A program made the translations under genes and the position numbers. A DNA stretch of 64,000 nucleotides from Desulfovibrio legallii (GTDB taxonomy: Bacteria; Desulfobacterota; Desulfovibrionia; Desulfovibrionales; Desulfovibrionaceae): NCBI RefSeq assembly GCF_004309735.1, contig NZ_SIXC01000004.1:125796-189795 (forward strand). Direction: 5' to 3'. Of the stretch, positions 10,201 through 18,566 are shown piece after piece; within the stretch, counting starts at the first letter, position 1, and the number at the start of each line of letters is the position of its first letter. The notes below the pieces were generated by a model. That model searched no databases and was not told where the DNA came from. It saw nothing but the letters and a program-made list of their open reading frames with translations.

Positions 10201-10906
10201 CCTGGCCCAGAACCGCCAGTACCTGACCTCCATGCTGCGCGGCCTGACCAAACAGGGCTTCAGCGTCAAACATCTGGCTACGGCCTGCGGCTCTTGCCGC
10301 GACGGACTGGAACGTATGCACATGGAAGCCCTTTTCCCGGACGTGACCATCCGCGACGTGGGTCAAATCGTGCTGCCCTTGCTGCACAAAGAAGATCTGG
10401 CTGCGCCCCTGCCGGCAGGGACGGAGCTTATTTATCACGGGGCCTGCCACTGCGAATGGGCCGACGTGCACAAAAGCAAGGGGCAGAACCAGATTGTCCG
10501 GGCGCTTGCCGATTTCAGCGGGGCCAAGGTGCGCCTCAACCCCGGCTGTTGCGGCGAATCGGGCATGGGCGCGGTAACTTCACCGCAGATCTACAACCTG
10601 CTGCGCGCCCGCAAGCAGGAGCGGCTCGCCAAAGAGTTTGCAGGCGGCTATGCAGGCCCGGTGGTGGTGGGCTGCCCATCGTGCAAGATCGGCATTGCCC
10701 GCGGCCTGATCAATATGCACGACAAGCGCCCGGTGCTGCACGTCATGGAATGGCTGGCCGGTCTGCTGGACGGCGAGGACCGTCGTCAGAGCTTCCGCAA
10801 AAAAGTTAATGAAACCCGCGGCGAAGTCCGCGTGGTGGACCTGACCGGCACGGCGCCCGTGGCCGGGGCAGCGGTGGAAGAAAAGCAGGAGGACAGCGAC
10901 GCCTGA
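7298..10906 (+). CDS. FAD/Fe-S D-lactate (2-hydroxyacid) dehydrogenase-like oxidoreductase, fused GlcD-GlcF type
   Basis: 1202 residues from the ATG at 7298, preceded by CGAGGTA. After about 100 unassigned residues comes an FAD_binding_4 (PCMH) domain with RGGGSGMTGG near 167. The FAD-oxidase C-terminal domain follows, with the SHMHAGDGNCHVNIPV and GGEVSGEHGIG motifs. Two [4Fe-4S] ferredoxin motifs are CTRCGKCKQVCAMCYP near 727 and CTACGRCMANCPVKIP near 789. Two cysteine-rich CCG domains (FPGCGG...LCCGFP near 916 and NPGCCGESGMG near 1083) complete it. The fusion matches the large oxidoreductases of Desulfovibrio thought to oxidise D-lactate or a similar hydroxyacid and pass electrons to the membrane pool. 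Substrate is inferred; glycolate or another 2-hydroxyacid is possible. Confidence 0.88.
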   Translation: MPHKGPHISIAPDYVVNRILRINIDDFAEWPESVRNLAIAIAEELFLVAYNPFIDAETVRQSVRESFEKESVSLAHYYATAIGEGITMFWSAYEAEADFRDKLIEALQRMLPAECVLTDPAALVESATDATDLRMELPLLVVEPDSTEQVAHLVRLANEMKFALIPRGGGSGMTGGAVPARKRTVIVSLTRLTRIGPVDLETMTVTCEAGAITQAVATAVDQAGALFSVDPASKQASSIGGNVSENAGGPMAFEYGTTLDNLLWWRMVTPTGEIITVERENHPRHKILPDETAVFVVKDVSGGVRNVVHLRGDEIRLPGLGKDVTNKVLGGLPGMQKEGVDGIITEACFIVHPKPRYKRVMVLEFFGRSMHPAAVVVRELVALRNRIREEGDYAHLSAMEEFNAKYVQAIDYKRKSEKYEGLPISVIILQVDGDDPYLLDKCVGDIVSVVERQENVDIIVAEDDKEAERFWEDRHKLSAIAKRTSGFKMNEDVVIPMNRIPDFALFLEQINLECTAAAYRHALQEVGRLPGFPLEDKDFNREFSQVSKAASGDVPAGEVSDTEMSARATAFLEALQEKYPHLAKKIAGLRDYMEASRIVVASHMHAGDGNCHVNIPVNSNDARMLEEAEETAARVMAECQEMGGEVSGEHGIGITKIAFFGKEKMDALRAFKERVDPRDVMNPAKLVYRELPVRPFTFSFNRLIRDIRESGLPDKDKLISLLTAIQVCTRCGKCKQVCAMCYPERSMQYHPRNKNMVLGMLLEAVYYSQVNKGRIDERLLKAMRDLVEHCTACGRCMANCPVKIPSGEVALTLRALLEHEGASGHPIKDRALEWLARDIAHRAPKAAKMASLGQKMQNKVLGFVPEIWKRRMQSPMFSGRGPKMGYTNLYEALKLHRGSVFAPAEPAPGMPCVLYFPGCGGALFYDRIGMSSIMLLLRAGFAVAVPPRHLCCGFPLLAAGLDTAFEDNLAQNRQYLTSMLRGLTKQGFSVKHLATACGSCRDGLERMHMEALFPDVTIRDVGQIVLPLLHKEDLAAPLPAGTELIYHGACHCEWADVHKSKGQNQIVRALADFSGAKVRLNPGCCGESGMGAVTSPQIYNLLRARKQERLAKEFAGGYAGPVVVGCPSCKIGIARGLINMHDKRPVLHVMEWLAGLLDGEDRRQSFRKKVNETRGEVRVVDLTGTAPVAGAAVEEKQEDSDA

Positions 10907-10986
10907 GGGCAACGGTCTTTGCCGCAGCCCGGCCGCTGTGGGGGCAATCGTCCGCCGCGCAGGCATGAGCGCAGATAACATGCAAT

Positions 10987-11035
10987 CCGGCCCCCGCAAC
11001 GCCTGCAGCGCGTTGCGGGGGCCGGATTTTTGTTT
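10987..11035 (+). terminator. Rho-independent terminator after the large oxidoreductase
   Basis: Arms CCGGCCCCCGCAACGC (10987-11002) and its exact complement (11010-11025) with a 7-nt loop, followed by ATTTTTGTTT. A 16-bp GC-rich stem plus T-run makes this one of the clearest terminators in the window. Confidence 0.93.
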
Positions 11036-11131
11036 GGCCCGCAACTTGCAGCTATTTTGAGCGTCCGCATCCTGTGCGGCAAATTTGACCCCTACGCCCG
11101 GCTTGGGCGCGCAACACGCGAGGACGCCAGC

Positions 11132-11389
11132 ATGGAAATTTCCAATATCAACGCCGCCAATCCGTTCAATTTCGTTCTTCCGGAAAAAGACGGTTCGGGT
11201 TCCGCCGCTCCAGCCGCGTCGGCCGCTGTGGGCGATGTGGTCAGCCTGAGCACCGCCGACCTTTTGACCGACGCAGAGGCCGAGGGCGTGCTGCACGAAA
11301 CCCAGGGCATGATCCTGGGGGACAGCGCTGGCGCACTGGCCGCGCACAGCCTGAACCAGAGCCGGGTTTTCGCCCTGCTGGGCCTGTAG
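11132..11389 (+). CDS. Small protein of unknown function, 85 aa
   Basis: Starts at the ATG at 11132 with GCGAGGA 8 nt upstream. The sequence begins MEISNINAANPFNF and is rich in Ala, Ser and Leu, with no membrane helix, no Cys, and a helical C-terminal half (AEGVLHETQGMILGDSAGAL). It stands alone between a strong terminator and pyrK. The N-terminal ISNINAANPF style resembles short flagellar or motility-linked peptides, but that is only an impression. No function is assigned. Confidence 0.65.
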   Translation: MEISNINAANPFNFVLPEKDGSGSAAPAASAAVGDVVSLSTADLLTDAEAEGVLHETQGMILGDSAGALAAHSLNQSRVFALLGL

Positions 11390-11483
11390 GGCAGAGTATT
11401 TTCAGATTGCGCATCCCGCGCCGCTGGTCCGCTTCCTGCTGCGCGCTGTTGACCGGGCCGGACTCTGCGCCTATAGTCGACGC

Positions 11484-12293
11484 ATGTCGCAACCAACCTC
11501 CTGCGAGCTTGAGGTTCTGGATCTGGTGCCTTTTGGCCAGACAGGCCATGAAAGCCGCTTCTTCGCCCTGCGGCTCGCCCGTCCGGAATGGACGCAGTGG
11601 AAGCCGGGTCAGTTTGTGATGCTCCGTCCCCACAACTTCGGGCTGGACATCCCTTGGGCGCGTCCTCTGGGCATTTGCCACATGACGGCCCGTCATATGA
11701 TTTGCTTCTTCCAGGTGCGGGGCAAGGGCACCAAACGCATGGCCCAGCTCAAGGCTGGGGACAGCGTGCGCGTCTGGGGCCCCTTGGGCAACGGCTTTGT
11801 TATGGAGCCGGATACCCCCACCCTGCTCCTGGCCGGGGGCATGGGCATTGTGCCCTTTGTGGGCTATGTGAGCGAGCATCCCAAGCCCTGGAATCTGACC
11901 ATGCTTTTCGGCCACCGGGAGCCCCTCAGCTGCTACCCCGTGGACAGCATTAACGAGCATGTGCCCCTGGACTCCCTGCGGGAAACCGTACCCGGCGATC
12001 TGGACAACTTTATCTTTACCCTGCAGGAACGCATGGGCGAATATGCCGAGCAGAAAGGGCTGGTGCTGGCCTGCGGGCCCGCGCCTTTTTTGCGCACGGT
12101 GCAGAAGTTCGCCGCCGAAATGGGCGTGCGTTGTCAGCTTTCGCTGGAAAACCGCATGGCCTGCGGCGTGGGCGCATGCCTGGGCTGCGTGACCAAAACA
12201 ACGGAGGCCTGGCCCGTGCCCGAAAAGCGCGAGGGCTATGTGCAGGTGTGCAACCACGGGCCGGTGTTCTGGTCCAACCAGATAGAACTGTAA
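11484..12293 (+). CDS. pyrK: Dihydroorotate dehydrogenase B, electron transfer subunit
   Basis: 269 residues. A ferredoxin-reductase-like FAD-binding barrel (about 1-105, with RPLGICHM) is followed by an NAD-binding domain (LLLAGGMGIVPFVGYV near 112-128). A C-terminal [2Fe-2S] motif reads MACGVGACLGCVTK near 225 with a fourth Cys in VQVCNHG, which is the PyrK signature. It passes electrons from dihydroorotate oxidation by PyrD to NAD+. The gene lies upstream of pyrD on the same strand, but 240 bp separates them, more than is usual for this pair. No strong ribosome site precedes the ATG. Confidence 0.93.
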   Translation: MSQPTSCELEVLDLVPFGQTGHESRFFALRLARPEWTQWKPGQFVMLRPHNFGLDIPWARPLGICHMTARHMICFFQVRGKGTKRMAQLKAGDSVRVWGPLGNGFVMEPDTPTLLLAGGMGIVPFVGYVSEHPKPWNLTMLFGHREPLSCYPVDSINEHVPLDSLRETVPGDLDNFIFTLQERMGEYAEQKGLVLACGPAPFLRTVQKFAAEMGVRCQLSLENRMACGVGACLGCVTKTTEAWPVPEKREGYVQVCNHGPVFWSNQIEL

Positions 12294-12295
12294 CG

Positions 12296-12340
12296 CCCGC
12301 GCGCGGAGCCGTTCGCACGCCGGGCGCGGGTTCCCTTTTT
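12296..12340 (+). terminator. Possible weak terminator or attenuator between pyrK and pyrD
   Basis: CCCGCGC (12296-12302) pairs with GCGCGGG (12324-12330), and TTCCCTTTTT follows. The loop is long (21 nt), so stability is uncertain. The remaining 190 bp to pyrD hold a direct repeat TGCGGACGGT (near 12484 and 12516) but no gene. Confidence 0.35.
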
Positions 12341-12533
12341 GGGGGGCAGTCCTGATCGGGGCAATTTGCCCCCGGCCGAGGCTGAGCCGGCCGCAACGGG
12401 TCCGCCTGCCTGGGCCCCTGCCCCGAACCGACTTGTCTGAACCTGCTCCTGGGGTCGCCGTTTTGCGGCTTCCTTCCGGAGCGTTGCGGACGGTTTTAAG
12501 AATGCGCGCAATGCTGCGGACGGTGGAGAACGC

Positions 12534-13463
12534 ATGAACCTTTCCGTCACTCTCAAGGGCCAGACCCACGATCTGACCTTGAAAAATCCTGTACTTACGG
12601 CTTCCGGCACGTTCGGCTACGGGCTGGAGTTCGCCTCTTACGGCGACCTGGCCTCTCTGGGCGGACTGGTCACCAAGGGCCTTTCACTCATGCCCCGGCC
12701 CGGCAACCCCACGCCGCGCATTGTGGAAACCACGGCCGGCATGCTCAATGCCGTGGGCCTGCAGAACGACGGCGTGGAGGACTTTTGCGCCCGCAAACTG
12801 CCTCTGCTGCCCTGGCAGGAAACGGCCGTCATCGCCAATATCTATGCCGCTACGGTGGAGGAATTCAGTCAGCTGGCCGCGCGCCTCAATGCGGAGGAAG
12901 GCGTGGCCGCGCTGGAGGTCAACGTCTCCTGCCCCAACGTGCGGCAGGGGGGCATTGCCTTCGGCCAGGATCCCGGCATGGCCGCCCAGGTCACGGAAGC
13001 TGTGCGCAAGGCCGCGCCGGACAAGCACATCATGGTCAAACTTTCGCCCAATGTCACGGACCTGGCCCTCATGGCCCGCAGTGTGGAGGCCGCCGGGGCG
13101 GACAGCATTTCCTGCATCAACACACTGCTGGGCATGGCAGTGGATCTGCAGGTCCGCAAGCCCCGGCTGGCCAACGTGGTGGGCGGGCTTTCCGGTCCGG
13201 CCATCAAGCCCGTGGCTCTGCGCTGCGTGTGGCAGGCCGCGCGGGCGGTGCGCATTCCAGTGGTGGGGGTGGGCGGCATTCTCACCGCCGAGGACGCTCT
13301 GGAATTTCTGCTGGTGGGCGCGCAGGCCGTGCAGGTGGGCACGGGCAACTTTTTGCGGCCCGACTGCGCCTTTGCCCTGGCCCAGGATCTGCCCGGCGCC
13401 TGCCAGAGCCTGGGCATCGACAACCTGGCCGCCTTTTGCGGCAGCCTTGAGCTGGACTGCTAG
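12534..13463 (+). CDS. pyrD: Dihydroorotate dehydrogenase, catalytic subunit (class 1B)
   Basis: 309 residues, the normal length for class 1B. It is a TIM-barrel FMN enzyme of pyrimidine synthesis, oxidising dihydroorotate to orotate. Visible motifs: NPVLTASGTFGYG at the N-terminus, VTKGLSLMPRPGNPTPR, the catalytic-cysteine region EVNVSCPNVRQGG, MVKLSPNVTD, NVVGGLSGPAIKPVALR and the FMN phosphate site GVGGILTAEDALEFLLVGA. The active-site Cys (rather than Ser) and the nearby pyrK agree with the NAD-linked heteromeric type. The stop lies 2 bp before the next gene. Confidence 0.96.
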   Translation: MNLSVTLKGQTHDLTLKNPVLTASGTFGYGLEFASYGDLASLGGLVTKGLSLMPRPGNPTPRIVETTAGMLNAVGLQNDGVEDFCARKLPLLPWQETAVIANIYAATVEEFSQLAARLNAEEGVAALEVNVSCPNVRQGGIAFGQDPGMAAQVTEAVRKAAPDKHIMVKLSPNVTDLALMARSVEAAGADSISCINTLLGMAVDLQVRKPRLANVVGGLSGPAIKPVALRCVWQAARAVRIPVVGVGGILTAEDALEFLLVGAQAVQVGTGNFLRPDCAFALAQDLPGACQSLGIDNLAAFCGSLELDC

Positions 13464-13465
13464 GC

Positions 13466-14626
13466 ATGGGGCTTTGCATCCAACCTGTGCGTTCGGAGCG
13501 TGAGCTCACGAGCTTTGTGGACCTGCCCTTCGGGCTGTACGCGCCCGATTCCCCTTGGGTGCCGCCTCTCAAAAGCCAGGACCGCCGCCTGCTGACCCCC
13601 GGCAAGCACCCCTTTTGGGAAACGGCCCGACGCGAGCTTTTTCTGGCCCTGCGCGACGGCGCGCCTGTGGGGCGCATTGCCGCCATTGTGGACGAAAAAA
13701 GCAATGCCTACACGCAGGAAAACTGCGGAGCTTTCGGCTTTTTTGAGTGCGCCGACGACCGCGAAGCCGCCCACGCTTTGCTTGCAGCCGCACGGCAATG
13801 GCTGGCTGACCAGGGCATGGCCTTCATGCGCGGGCCGCTCAACCCTTCCACCAACTATACCTGCGGCCTGCTGGTGGACGGCTTTGCGCTTGCGCCCACC
13901 ATCATGATGCCCTGGAACCCGCCCTACTACGCCGAACTGCTGGAAAGCTGGCATCTGCGCAAAGAGCAGGATCTTTTTGCCTACCTCATTGAGCGCAATC
14001 ACATGACCACGCCTTCATGGCTCAGTACGGAAGTGGCCCGGCTCAAGGCGGAGTCCCGTTTTACCTGCCGCACTTCCAGCAAGGCCACCTTGAAGGAAGA
14101 CATCCGGGCCATGCTGGAAATCTACCGGGTTTCCTGGGCCAAAAACTGGGCTTTTGCGCCTCTTTCCGAGGGCGAGGCCAATGAGCACGTCAAGGAGCTC
14201 TCCGGCATTCTGGACCCGGAGTTTTTTGTACTCTTTTTCCATAAGGACGAGCCCGCTGCGGGCATGGTGGCCTTGCCGGACATGAACCCCCTGCTCAAGC
14301 GGCTCAACGGCGGTCTGGGCCCCCTGGCCCCCTGGCACTGGTGGCGCTCCCGCGCGGCCATCCGCAGCGGCTACCGCATCATCCTGTTTGGCATCAAAGA
14401 GGAATATCGCCTGCTGGGCCTGCCCTTGCTGCTGCTGGACTATATGCTGGAAACGGCCCGGCGCAAGCCGGAATTCCAGTGGGTGGAAGGCTCCTGGGTG
14501 CTGGAGGACAATGTGGCCATTGATGAACTGATCGAGGATTTTTCCGGCCGCATCACCAAACGCTACCGCATTTACCGGCGGGAAATAGCGGCGGAAGCGC
14601 CGGATACGGACGGAGCCGCAGTATGA
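13466..14626 (+). CDS. N-acyltransferase-like protein (YghO/GNAT-type fold)
   Basis: 386 residues starting 2 bp after pyrD, so probably in its operon. The N-terminus (IQPVRSERELTSFVDLPFGLY) and the segment MRGPLNPSTNYTCGLLVDGF with MMPWNPPYY are typical of a family of large GNAT-related proteins found in deltaproteobacteria and actinobacteria. A C-terminal GNAT-like half (about 210-375) ends with WVEGSWVLEDNVAIDELIEDF. No membrane helix or signal peptide. It may acylate a lipid-precursor or amino substrate, but neither donor nor acceptor is evident. It overlaps the following SDR gene by 4 bp (ATGA), so the two are likely to work together. Confidence 0.75.
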   Translation: MGLCIQPVRSERELTSFVDLPFGLYAPDSPWVPPLKSQDRRLLTPGKHPFWETARRELFLALRDGAPVGRIAAIVDEKSNAYTQENCGAFGFFECADDREAAHALLAAARQWLADQGMAFMRGPLNPSTNYTCGLLVDGFALAPTIMMPWNPPYYAELLESWHLRKEQDLFAYLIERNHMTTPSWLSTEVARLKAESRFTCRTSSKATLKEDIRAMLEIYRVSWAKNWAFAPLSEGEANEHVKELSGILDPEFFVLFFHKDEPAAGMVALPDMNPLLKRLNGGLGPLAPWHWWRSRAAIRSGYRIILFGIKEEYRLLGLPLLLLDYMLETARRKPEFQWVEGSWVLEDNVAIDELIEDFSGRITKRYRIYRREIAAEAPDTDGAAV

Positions 14627-15813
14627 CGCCTTCCCCGTCCACGCCGCAGAGCGCTCCCCCCGTATCGGAGTCGCGCCGCGAGGCTGCGGGGCACGCTTCT
14701 CCGGCAACCGCTTCCGCCGACCCTTCCGCGGTGGCCGCCCCGGAAGCCGCCGGGGCGGGTCTGTCCGGCAAAAACGTGCTGCTTACGGGCGGCACGGGCT
14801 TTGTGGGGCGGCATCTGTTGCCGCAGTTGCTGGCTGCGGGCGCGCGGGTCACCTGCCTGGTGCGGGCCACGTCCCGCACAGACCGTCTGCCGCAGGGCGT
14901 GGCCACGGCCCAGGCGGATCTGGCCACCGGCGCAGGGCTTGCGGCGGCCCTGAAAGGGCAGGACGTGTGCATCCACATGGCGGCCATGCTCTTTGGCCTG
15001 GGCTGGCAAGACTATCTGCGGGCCAACGCCCTGGCGGCCCGTACCCTGGCCCAGACCTGCACGGCTTTGGGCGACGCGGGGCCGGCGCGGGTGGTGCTGG
15101 TTTCCAGCCTGGCGGCCACAGGGCCCTGCGCCACGGCCCCCGGCGTTGCGGACGCGACGCCCCCGGCCCCGGTTTCGGCCTACGGCTGGTCCAAGCTGCT
15201 TGCGGAACAGATTCTGGGCCGTGCCTTGGGCGAACGGCTGGTGACGTTGCGGCCTCCCATCATTTATGGTTCCGGGGATAAGGGGCTGTTGCCCGTCTTT
15301 CAGGGCGTGCGGCGCGGTCTGGCCGTGAGCCCCGGCGCGGGACGTGATTTCCCTGTCAGCGCCGTGCACGCCGAAGACATGGCCCAAGCTGTGCTCTGCG
15401 CCTGCAAACCGCAGGCGCGCGGGGTCTACCACCTCAGCGACGGCGGGGTCTACACCATGGGTGGCTTCTGCCAGGTCATGGGCGCGGCCGTGCGCGCGGT
15501 CACGGGGCGGCCCAAAGGGCCGGTGCGCATCCTGCGTCTGCCCTTGCCGGTCATGGCGCTGACCGCCGGCGGCTGCTCGGCCCTGGCCTGCTGCGCCGAC
15601 GCGCTGCTGGCCCGCTGGCCGCGCTCCCTGGGCGGCGGCCGTCTTAAGCGCGCGCCCAACTGGAATCTGGACAAGTACCGCGAAGCCCGCCAGGTCGGCT
15701 GGCTGTGCGACAACAGCCGCCTCTGCCGCGAACTGGGCTTTGCCCCGCAGGTAGGCCTGGAGGCGGGCATGCAAGAAGCCGCGGAGGGCTATCACCGCGA
15801 GGGTCGTCTGTGA
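14623..15813 (+). CDS. NAD(P)-dependent epimerase/dehydratase, extended SDR family
   Basis: 396 residues. A proline- and alanine-rich N-terminal extension of about 48 residues precedes the Rossmann motif LLTGGTGFVGRHLLPQLL. The SDR catalytic triad is plausible: SSLAATGP (Ser), then SAYGWSKLLAEQ, which holds the YxxxK motif. The substrate-binding part includes RPPIIYGSGDKGLLPVFQ. Related enzymes act on nucleotide sugars, sterol-like or hopanoid-like lipids. Start and stop both overlap the neighbours by 4 bp, giving a tight acyltransferase-SDR-ABC-F chain. The N-terminal extension may be disordered, or the true start may be internal. Confidence 0.82.
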   Translation: MTPSPSTPQSAPPVSESRREAAGHASPATASADPSAVAAPEAAGAGLSGKNVLLTGGTGFVGRHLLPQLLAAGARVTCLVRATSRTDRLPQGVATAQADLATGAGLAAALKGQDVCIHMAAMLFGLGWQDYLRANALAARTLAQTCTALGDAGPARVVLVSSLAATGPCATAPGVADATPPAPVSAYGWSKLLAEQILGRALGERLVTLRPPIIYGSGDKGLLPVFQGVRRGLAVSPGAGRDFPVSAVHAEDMAQAVLCACKPQARGVYHLSDGGVYTMGGFCQVMGAAVRAVTGRPKGPVRILRLPLPVMALTAGGCSALACCADALLARWPRSLGGGRLKRAPNWNLDKYREARQVGWLCDNSRLCRELGFAPQVGLEAGMQEAAEGYHREGRL

Positions 15814-17825
15814 AGATTACTATCCAAGAACTTTCCAAATCCTTTGGTGGACGGGACATTTTCAACAATTTTTCGCTGGAGGTGGATTCCGGCGTGCGGC
15901 TCTGCGTGTGCGGTCCCAACGGCACGGGCAAATCCACCCTGCTGCGCCTGCTGGCCGGGGTGGAAAGCCCGGACGCGGGGCGGGTCATTTTGCCGCGCGG
16001 CTGCCGTCTGGGCTTTGTGGAGCAGGAACTTTCCGACGCCGCCCTGGATACGCCCCTGCTGACCTTTGTGCTGGACGTGCTCCACGACTGGAACGACTTC
16101 TGGGCCCAGTGGGAGGACGCCGCGGCTCGCAAGGATGAAGCTCTGCTTGCCGGGCTCATGCAGCGTCAGACCGAGCTGGAAGCGCAGTACGGCTACAATC
16201 CGGAGCACCGGGCCAAGGCCGTGCTTTCCGGTCTGGGCTTTTCCGAACGCAAGTGGGGGCGCACCCTGCGAGAGCTTTCCGGCGGCTGGCGCGAAAGGGC
16301 CAAGCTGGCCCGCGTGCTTACGGCCGGGGCCGACGTGCTGCTGCTGGACGAACCCACCAACCACCTGGACGTGGAAGCCGTGGAGTGGCTGGAGTCCTTT
16401 CTTCTGGACTTCAAGGGCGCGCTGGTTTTTGTGGCCCACGACAGGGTTTTCATGGACAATGTGGGCAGCCATGTGCTCTATCTGGGCCTTTCCAAGCCTG
16501 TGTTCCGCAAGGCCACCTATACGCAGTTCCTGGCCCTGCAGGAGGAATACAACGCCCAGCGCGAACGTGAGGCCCGCGCCCTGCAAGACGACCTGAACCG
16601 TAAAATGGCCTTTGTGGAGCGCTTCCGGGCCAAGGCCACCAAGGCCCGTCAGGCCGGTTCCCGACAAAAGATGGCCAAGAAGCTGGAAAAACAGCTGGAA
16701 GACTACCGGCCGGAGCCCAAGCGCAAGGAGCTCAGCTTCACCTGGCCCGAAGCCCCGCACCTGGAAAAGGTGGCCTTGGCCGCAGCGGACCTGGCCTTCC
16801 ACTTTGAGGACGGTCGCGAACTCTGGCCCGCGCTCACCTTTACCCTTTATCGGGGGCAGCGCGTGGCCCTGGTGGGCCCCAACGGCTGCGGCAAATCCAC
16901 CCTGCTGCGGCTGCTGGCCGGGCGGCTGGAGCGCTGCGGCGGCAATGTGGTCACGGCCCCGCAGCTGCGCCTGGGCTTCTACACCCAGCACCAGATGGAC
17001 ACCCTGCGCCCGGACACCACGGTGCTGGGCGAAATCCGCCGCCTGGCCGACCCGCGCACCACGGAAGAAGAGCTCATGAGCGTGCTGGGCCTTTTTTTGT
17101 TGGGGCAGGAATATTTCGACCGTCAGGTCAGCGCCCTTTCCGGCGGCGAAAAAAGCCGGCTGGTGCTGGCCAGCCTGTTCCTCAGACGCTGCAACTTCCT
17201 GCTGCTGGACGAACCCACCAACCATCTGGACCTGGAAAGCCGCGAGGCCCTCATCAGCGCCCTGCAGAAATTTGACGGCACGCTGCTGATGGTGGCCCAC
17301 GACCGCTGGCTGCTCTCCCAGGTGGGCGCGGAAGCCTGGGAGCTGACCCGGCGCGGCCTGGACCTCTACCCTGATTTTACTTCCTATGACACGGCCCGGC
17401 GCGCGCGGTTGGCCCAGCCCTTGGGCGCGGCCAAATCCGGCCCGGCTGCCGCCTCTAAGGCAGGTCCGAAGGCAGGTCCGGGCGAACAACCCGTATCCGC
17501 CCTTTCCCGCGAAGAGCAAAAGCGTCTCAAACGCGAACAGGCCGCACGTCGCAACGCCCTGCACAAGGAACTCAAGCCCCTGCAGGAGCGCTATGCCGCC
17601 CTGGAAAAGGATCTGGCCGCCGTGCTGGAGGAACAGAGCGCCGTGGAAGCCCAATTGGCCGACCCGCAGGTTTACGCGGACCACAACCGTTCCAACGAGC
17701 TGCTGCGCGCCTTTGACGCGCATAAGCAGCGCAGTGAACAGCTTCTGGAAGAGATGACGGCCCTGGAAGAATCCCTGCAAGAAACCCGCGTCCGCTGGGG
17801 CGAGGATAACAGCGCTGCGGAGTGA
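15810..17825 (+). CDS. ABC-F family ATPase (Uup-like)
   Basis: 671 residues from a GTG that overlaps the preceding stop. Two ABC domains without membrane segments: Walker A GPNGTGKSTLL near 36 and GPNGCGKSTLL near 355, signatures LSGGWRERAKLA and LSGGEKSRLVLA, and Walker B DEPTNHLD twice. Between them is the basic, alpha-helical ABC-F linker (FVERFRAKATKARQAGSRQK). A C-terminal coiled coil (about 575-665) resembles the DNA-binding tail of Uup. Such proteins act on the ribosome or on DNA intermediates rather than in transport. The assignment to Uup over other ABC-F groups is based on the C-terminal coiled coil. Confidence 0.9.
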   Translation: MKITIQELSKSFGGRDIFNNFSLEVDSGVRLCVCGPNGTGKSTLLRLLAGVESPDAGRVILPRGCRLGFVEQELSDAALDTPLLTFVLDVLHDWNDFWAQWEDAAARKDEALLAGLMQRQTELEAQYGYNPEHRAKAVLSGLGFSERKWGRTLRELSGGWRERAKLARVLTAGADVLLLDEPTNHLDVEAVEWLESFLLDFKGALVFVAHDRVFMDNVGSHVLYLGLSKPVFRKATYTQFLALQEEYNAQREREARALQDDLNRKMAFVERFRAKATKARQAGSRQKMAKKLEKQLEDYRPEPKRKELSFTWPEAPHLEKVALAAADLAFHFEDGRELWPALTFTLYRGQRVALVGPNGCGKSTLLRLLAGRLERCGGNVVTAPQLRLGFYTQHQMDTLRPDTTVLGEIRRLADPRTTEEELMSVLGLFLLGQEYFDRQVSALSGGEKSRLVLASLFLRRCNFLLLDEPTNHLDLESREALISALQKFDGTLLMVAHDRWLLSQVGAEAWELTRRGLDLYPDFTSYDTARRARLAQPLGAAKSGPAAASKAGPKAGPGEQPVSALSREEQKRLKREQAARRNALHKELKPLQERYAALEKDLAAVLEEQSAVEAQLADPQVYADHNRSNELLRAFDAHKQRSEQLLEEMTALEESLQETRVRWGEDNSAAE

Positions 17826-17965
17826 GGCGGTGCGGCCTCCGGCGGCCCAAGGGCGCGGCCCCTTGGGAATCCCTTTCTGCTCTGCTGCGGTGTGGCTGGG
17901 CAACGCATGGGGGTCGGGCCGCGGGGCGTTACGGCAGAGAATAACGTTTTGTGAAAGGCTGGGGG

Positions 17966-18012
17966 TGTGGGGAAGTTACAACTTTTGTTCACAAAAGTTC
18001 CCCTTCCCCCAC
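17966..18012. repeat. Repeat A, copy 3 (imperfect hairpin)
   Basis: Imperfect palindrome centred on TTTTGTTCACAAAA, with flanking GTGGGGAAG and CTTCCCCCAC. It ends 28 bp before the Nudix gene and lies after the ABC-F gene, so it could act as a terminator for the upstream operon. Confidence 0.75.
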
Positions 18013-18040
18013 GGATACCTTCCTGCCAAGGAGGGAACGC

Positions 18041-18469
18041 ATGCGGCATATTGAAGTGGCGGCGGGCATTGTCTGGCGCGGCGGGGCGTTTTTGGCGGCG
18101 CAGCGGCCTGACGGCAAGCCCATGGCGGGCTACTGGGAGTTTCCCGGCGGCAAGGTGGAAGGCGCGGAACGGCCGGATCAGGCCTTGCGGCGAGAGTTGG
18201 CCGAGGAACTGGGCATAGGCGTGCGCCAGGCCGCCCTGTGGCGCACGGTGGAACACTGCTATGCCGAGCGCGACCTTCTGGTGCGGCTGCACTTTTTTCA
18301 TGTGACGGCCTTCAGTGGCGAGCCCTGCCCTGCCGAGGGGCAGAATCTGCGCTGGATCAGCCCGGCAGAGGCCCCCAGGCTGGATTTTCTGCCTGCGGAC
18401 GCGGGCCTGCTGGCGCAGCTGGCGCGCATGTCGCCGCCGGAGGCAGGGACAGCAGACCCTGGAAAATAG
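18041..18469 (+). CDS. MutT-like Nudix (deoxy)nucleoside triphosphate pyrophosphohydrolase
   Basis: 142 residues from the ATG at 18041, preceded by AAGGAGGGA. The Nudix box is complete: GKVEGAE, then seven residues, then RELAEELGI. The N-terminus (HIEVAAGIVWRGG) and MAGYWEFPGGK match the MutT/8-oxo-dGTP group, whose members remove oxidised nucleotides. Other Nudix substrates cannot be excluded. It lies between two copies of the hairpin repeat A, so it is probably transcribed on its own. Confidence 0.88.
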   Translation: MRHIEVAAGIVWRGGAFLAAQRPDGKPMAGYWEFPGGKVEGAERPDQALRRELAEELGIGVRQAALWRTVEHCYAERDLLVRLHFFHVTAFSGEPCPAEGQNLRWISPAEAPRLDFLPADAGLLAQLARMSPPEAGTADPGK

Positions 18470-18482
18470 CATTTTTTGCAGA

Positions 18483-18527
18483 GTGGGGAGGGAAACGTTT
18501 GTCCACAAGAGTTCCCTCCCCCCTCAC
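18483..18527. repeat. Repeat A, copy 4 (imperfect hairpin)
   Basis: GTGGGGAGGGAAACGTTTGT pairs imperfectly with ACAAGAGTTCCCTCCCCCC. It lies 14 bp after the Nudix gene and 40 bp before aroC; a TTTTTT run (18472-18477) precedes rather than follows it. Confidence 0.7.
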
Positions 18528-18566
18528 AAGAGAATTGCATAACCTCCTCACCATGCGAGGACGCAC

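Noticed and set aside
7124-10471. A very long open frame on the minus strand (over 1,100 codons)
   Set aside because: It lies wholly opposite the well-supported FAD/Fe-S oxidoreductase and has no family motifs. High GC at third codon positions makes such antisense frames common; similar ones oppose recD2, the ABC-F gene, ureC and the lactate permease gene.
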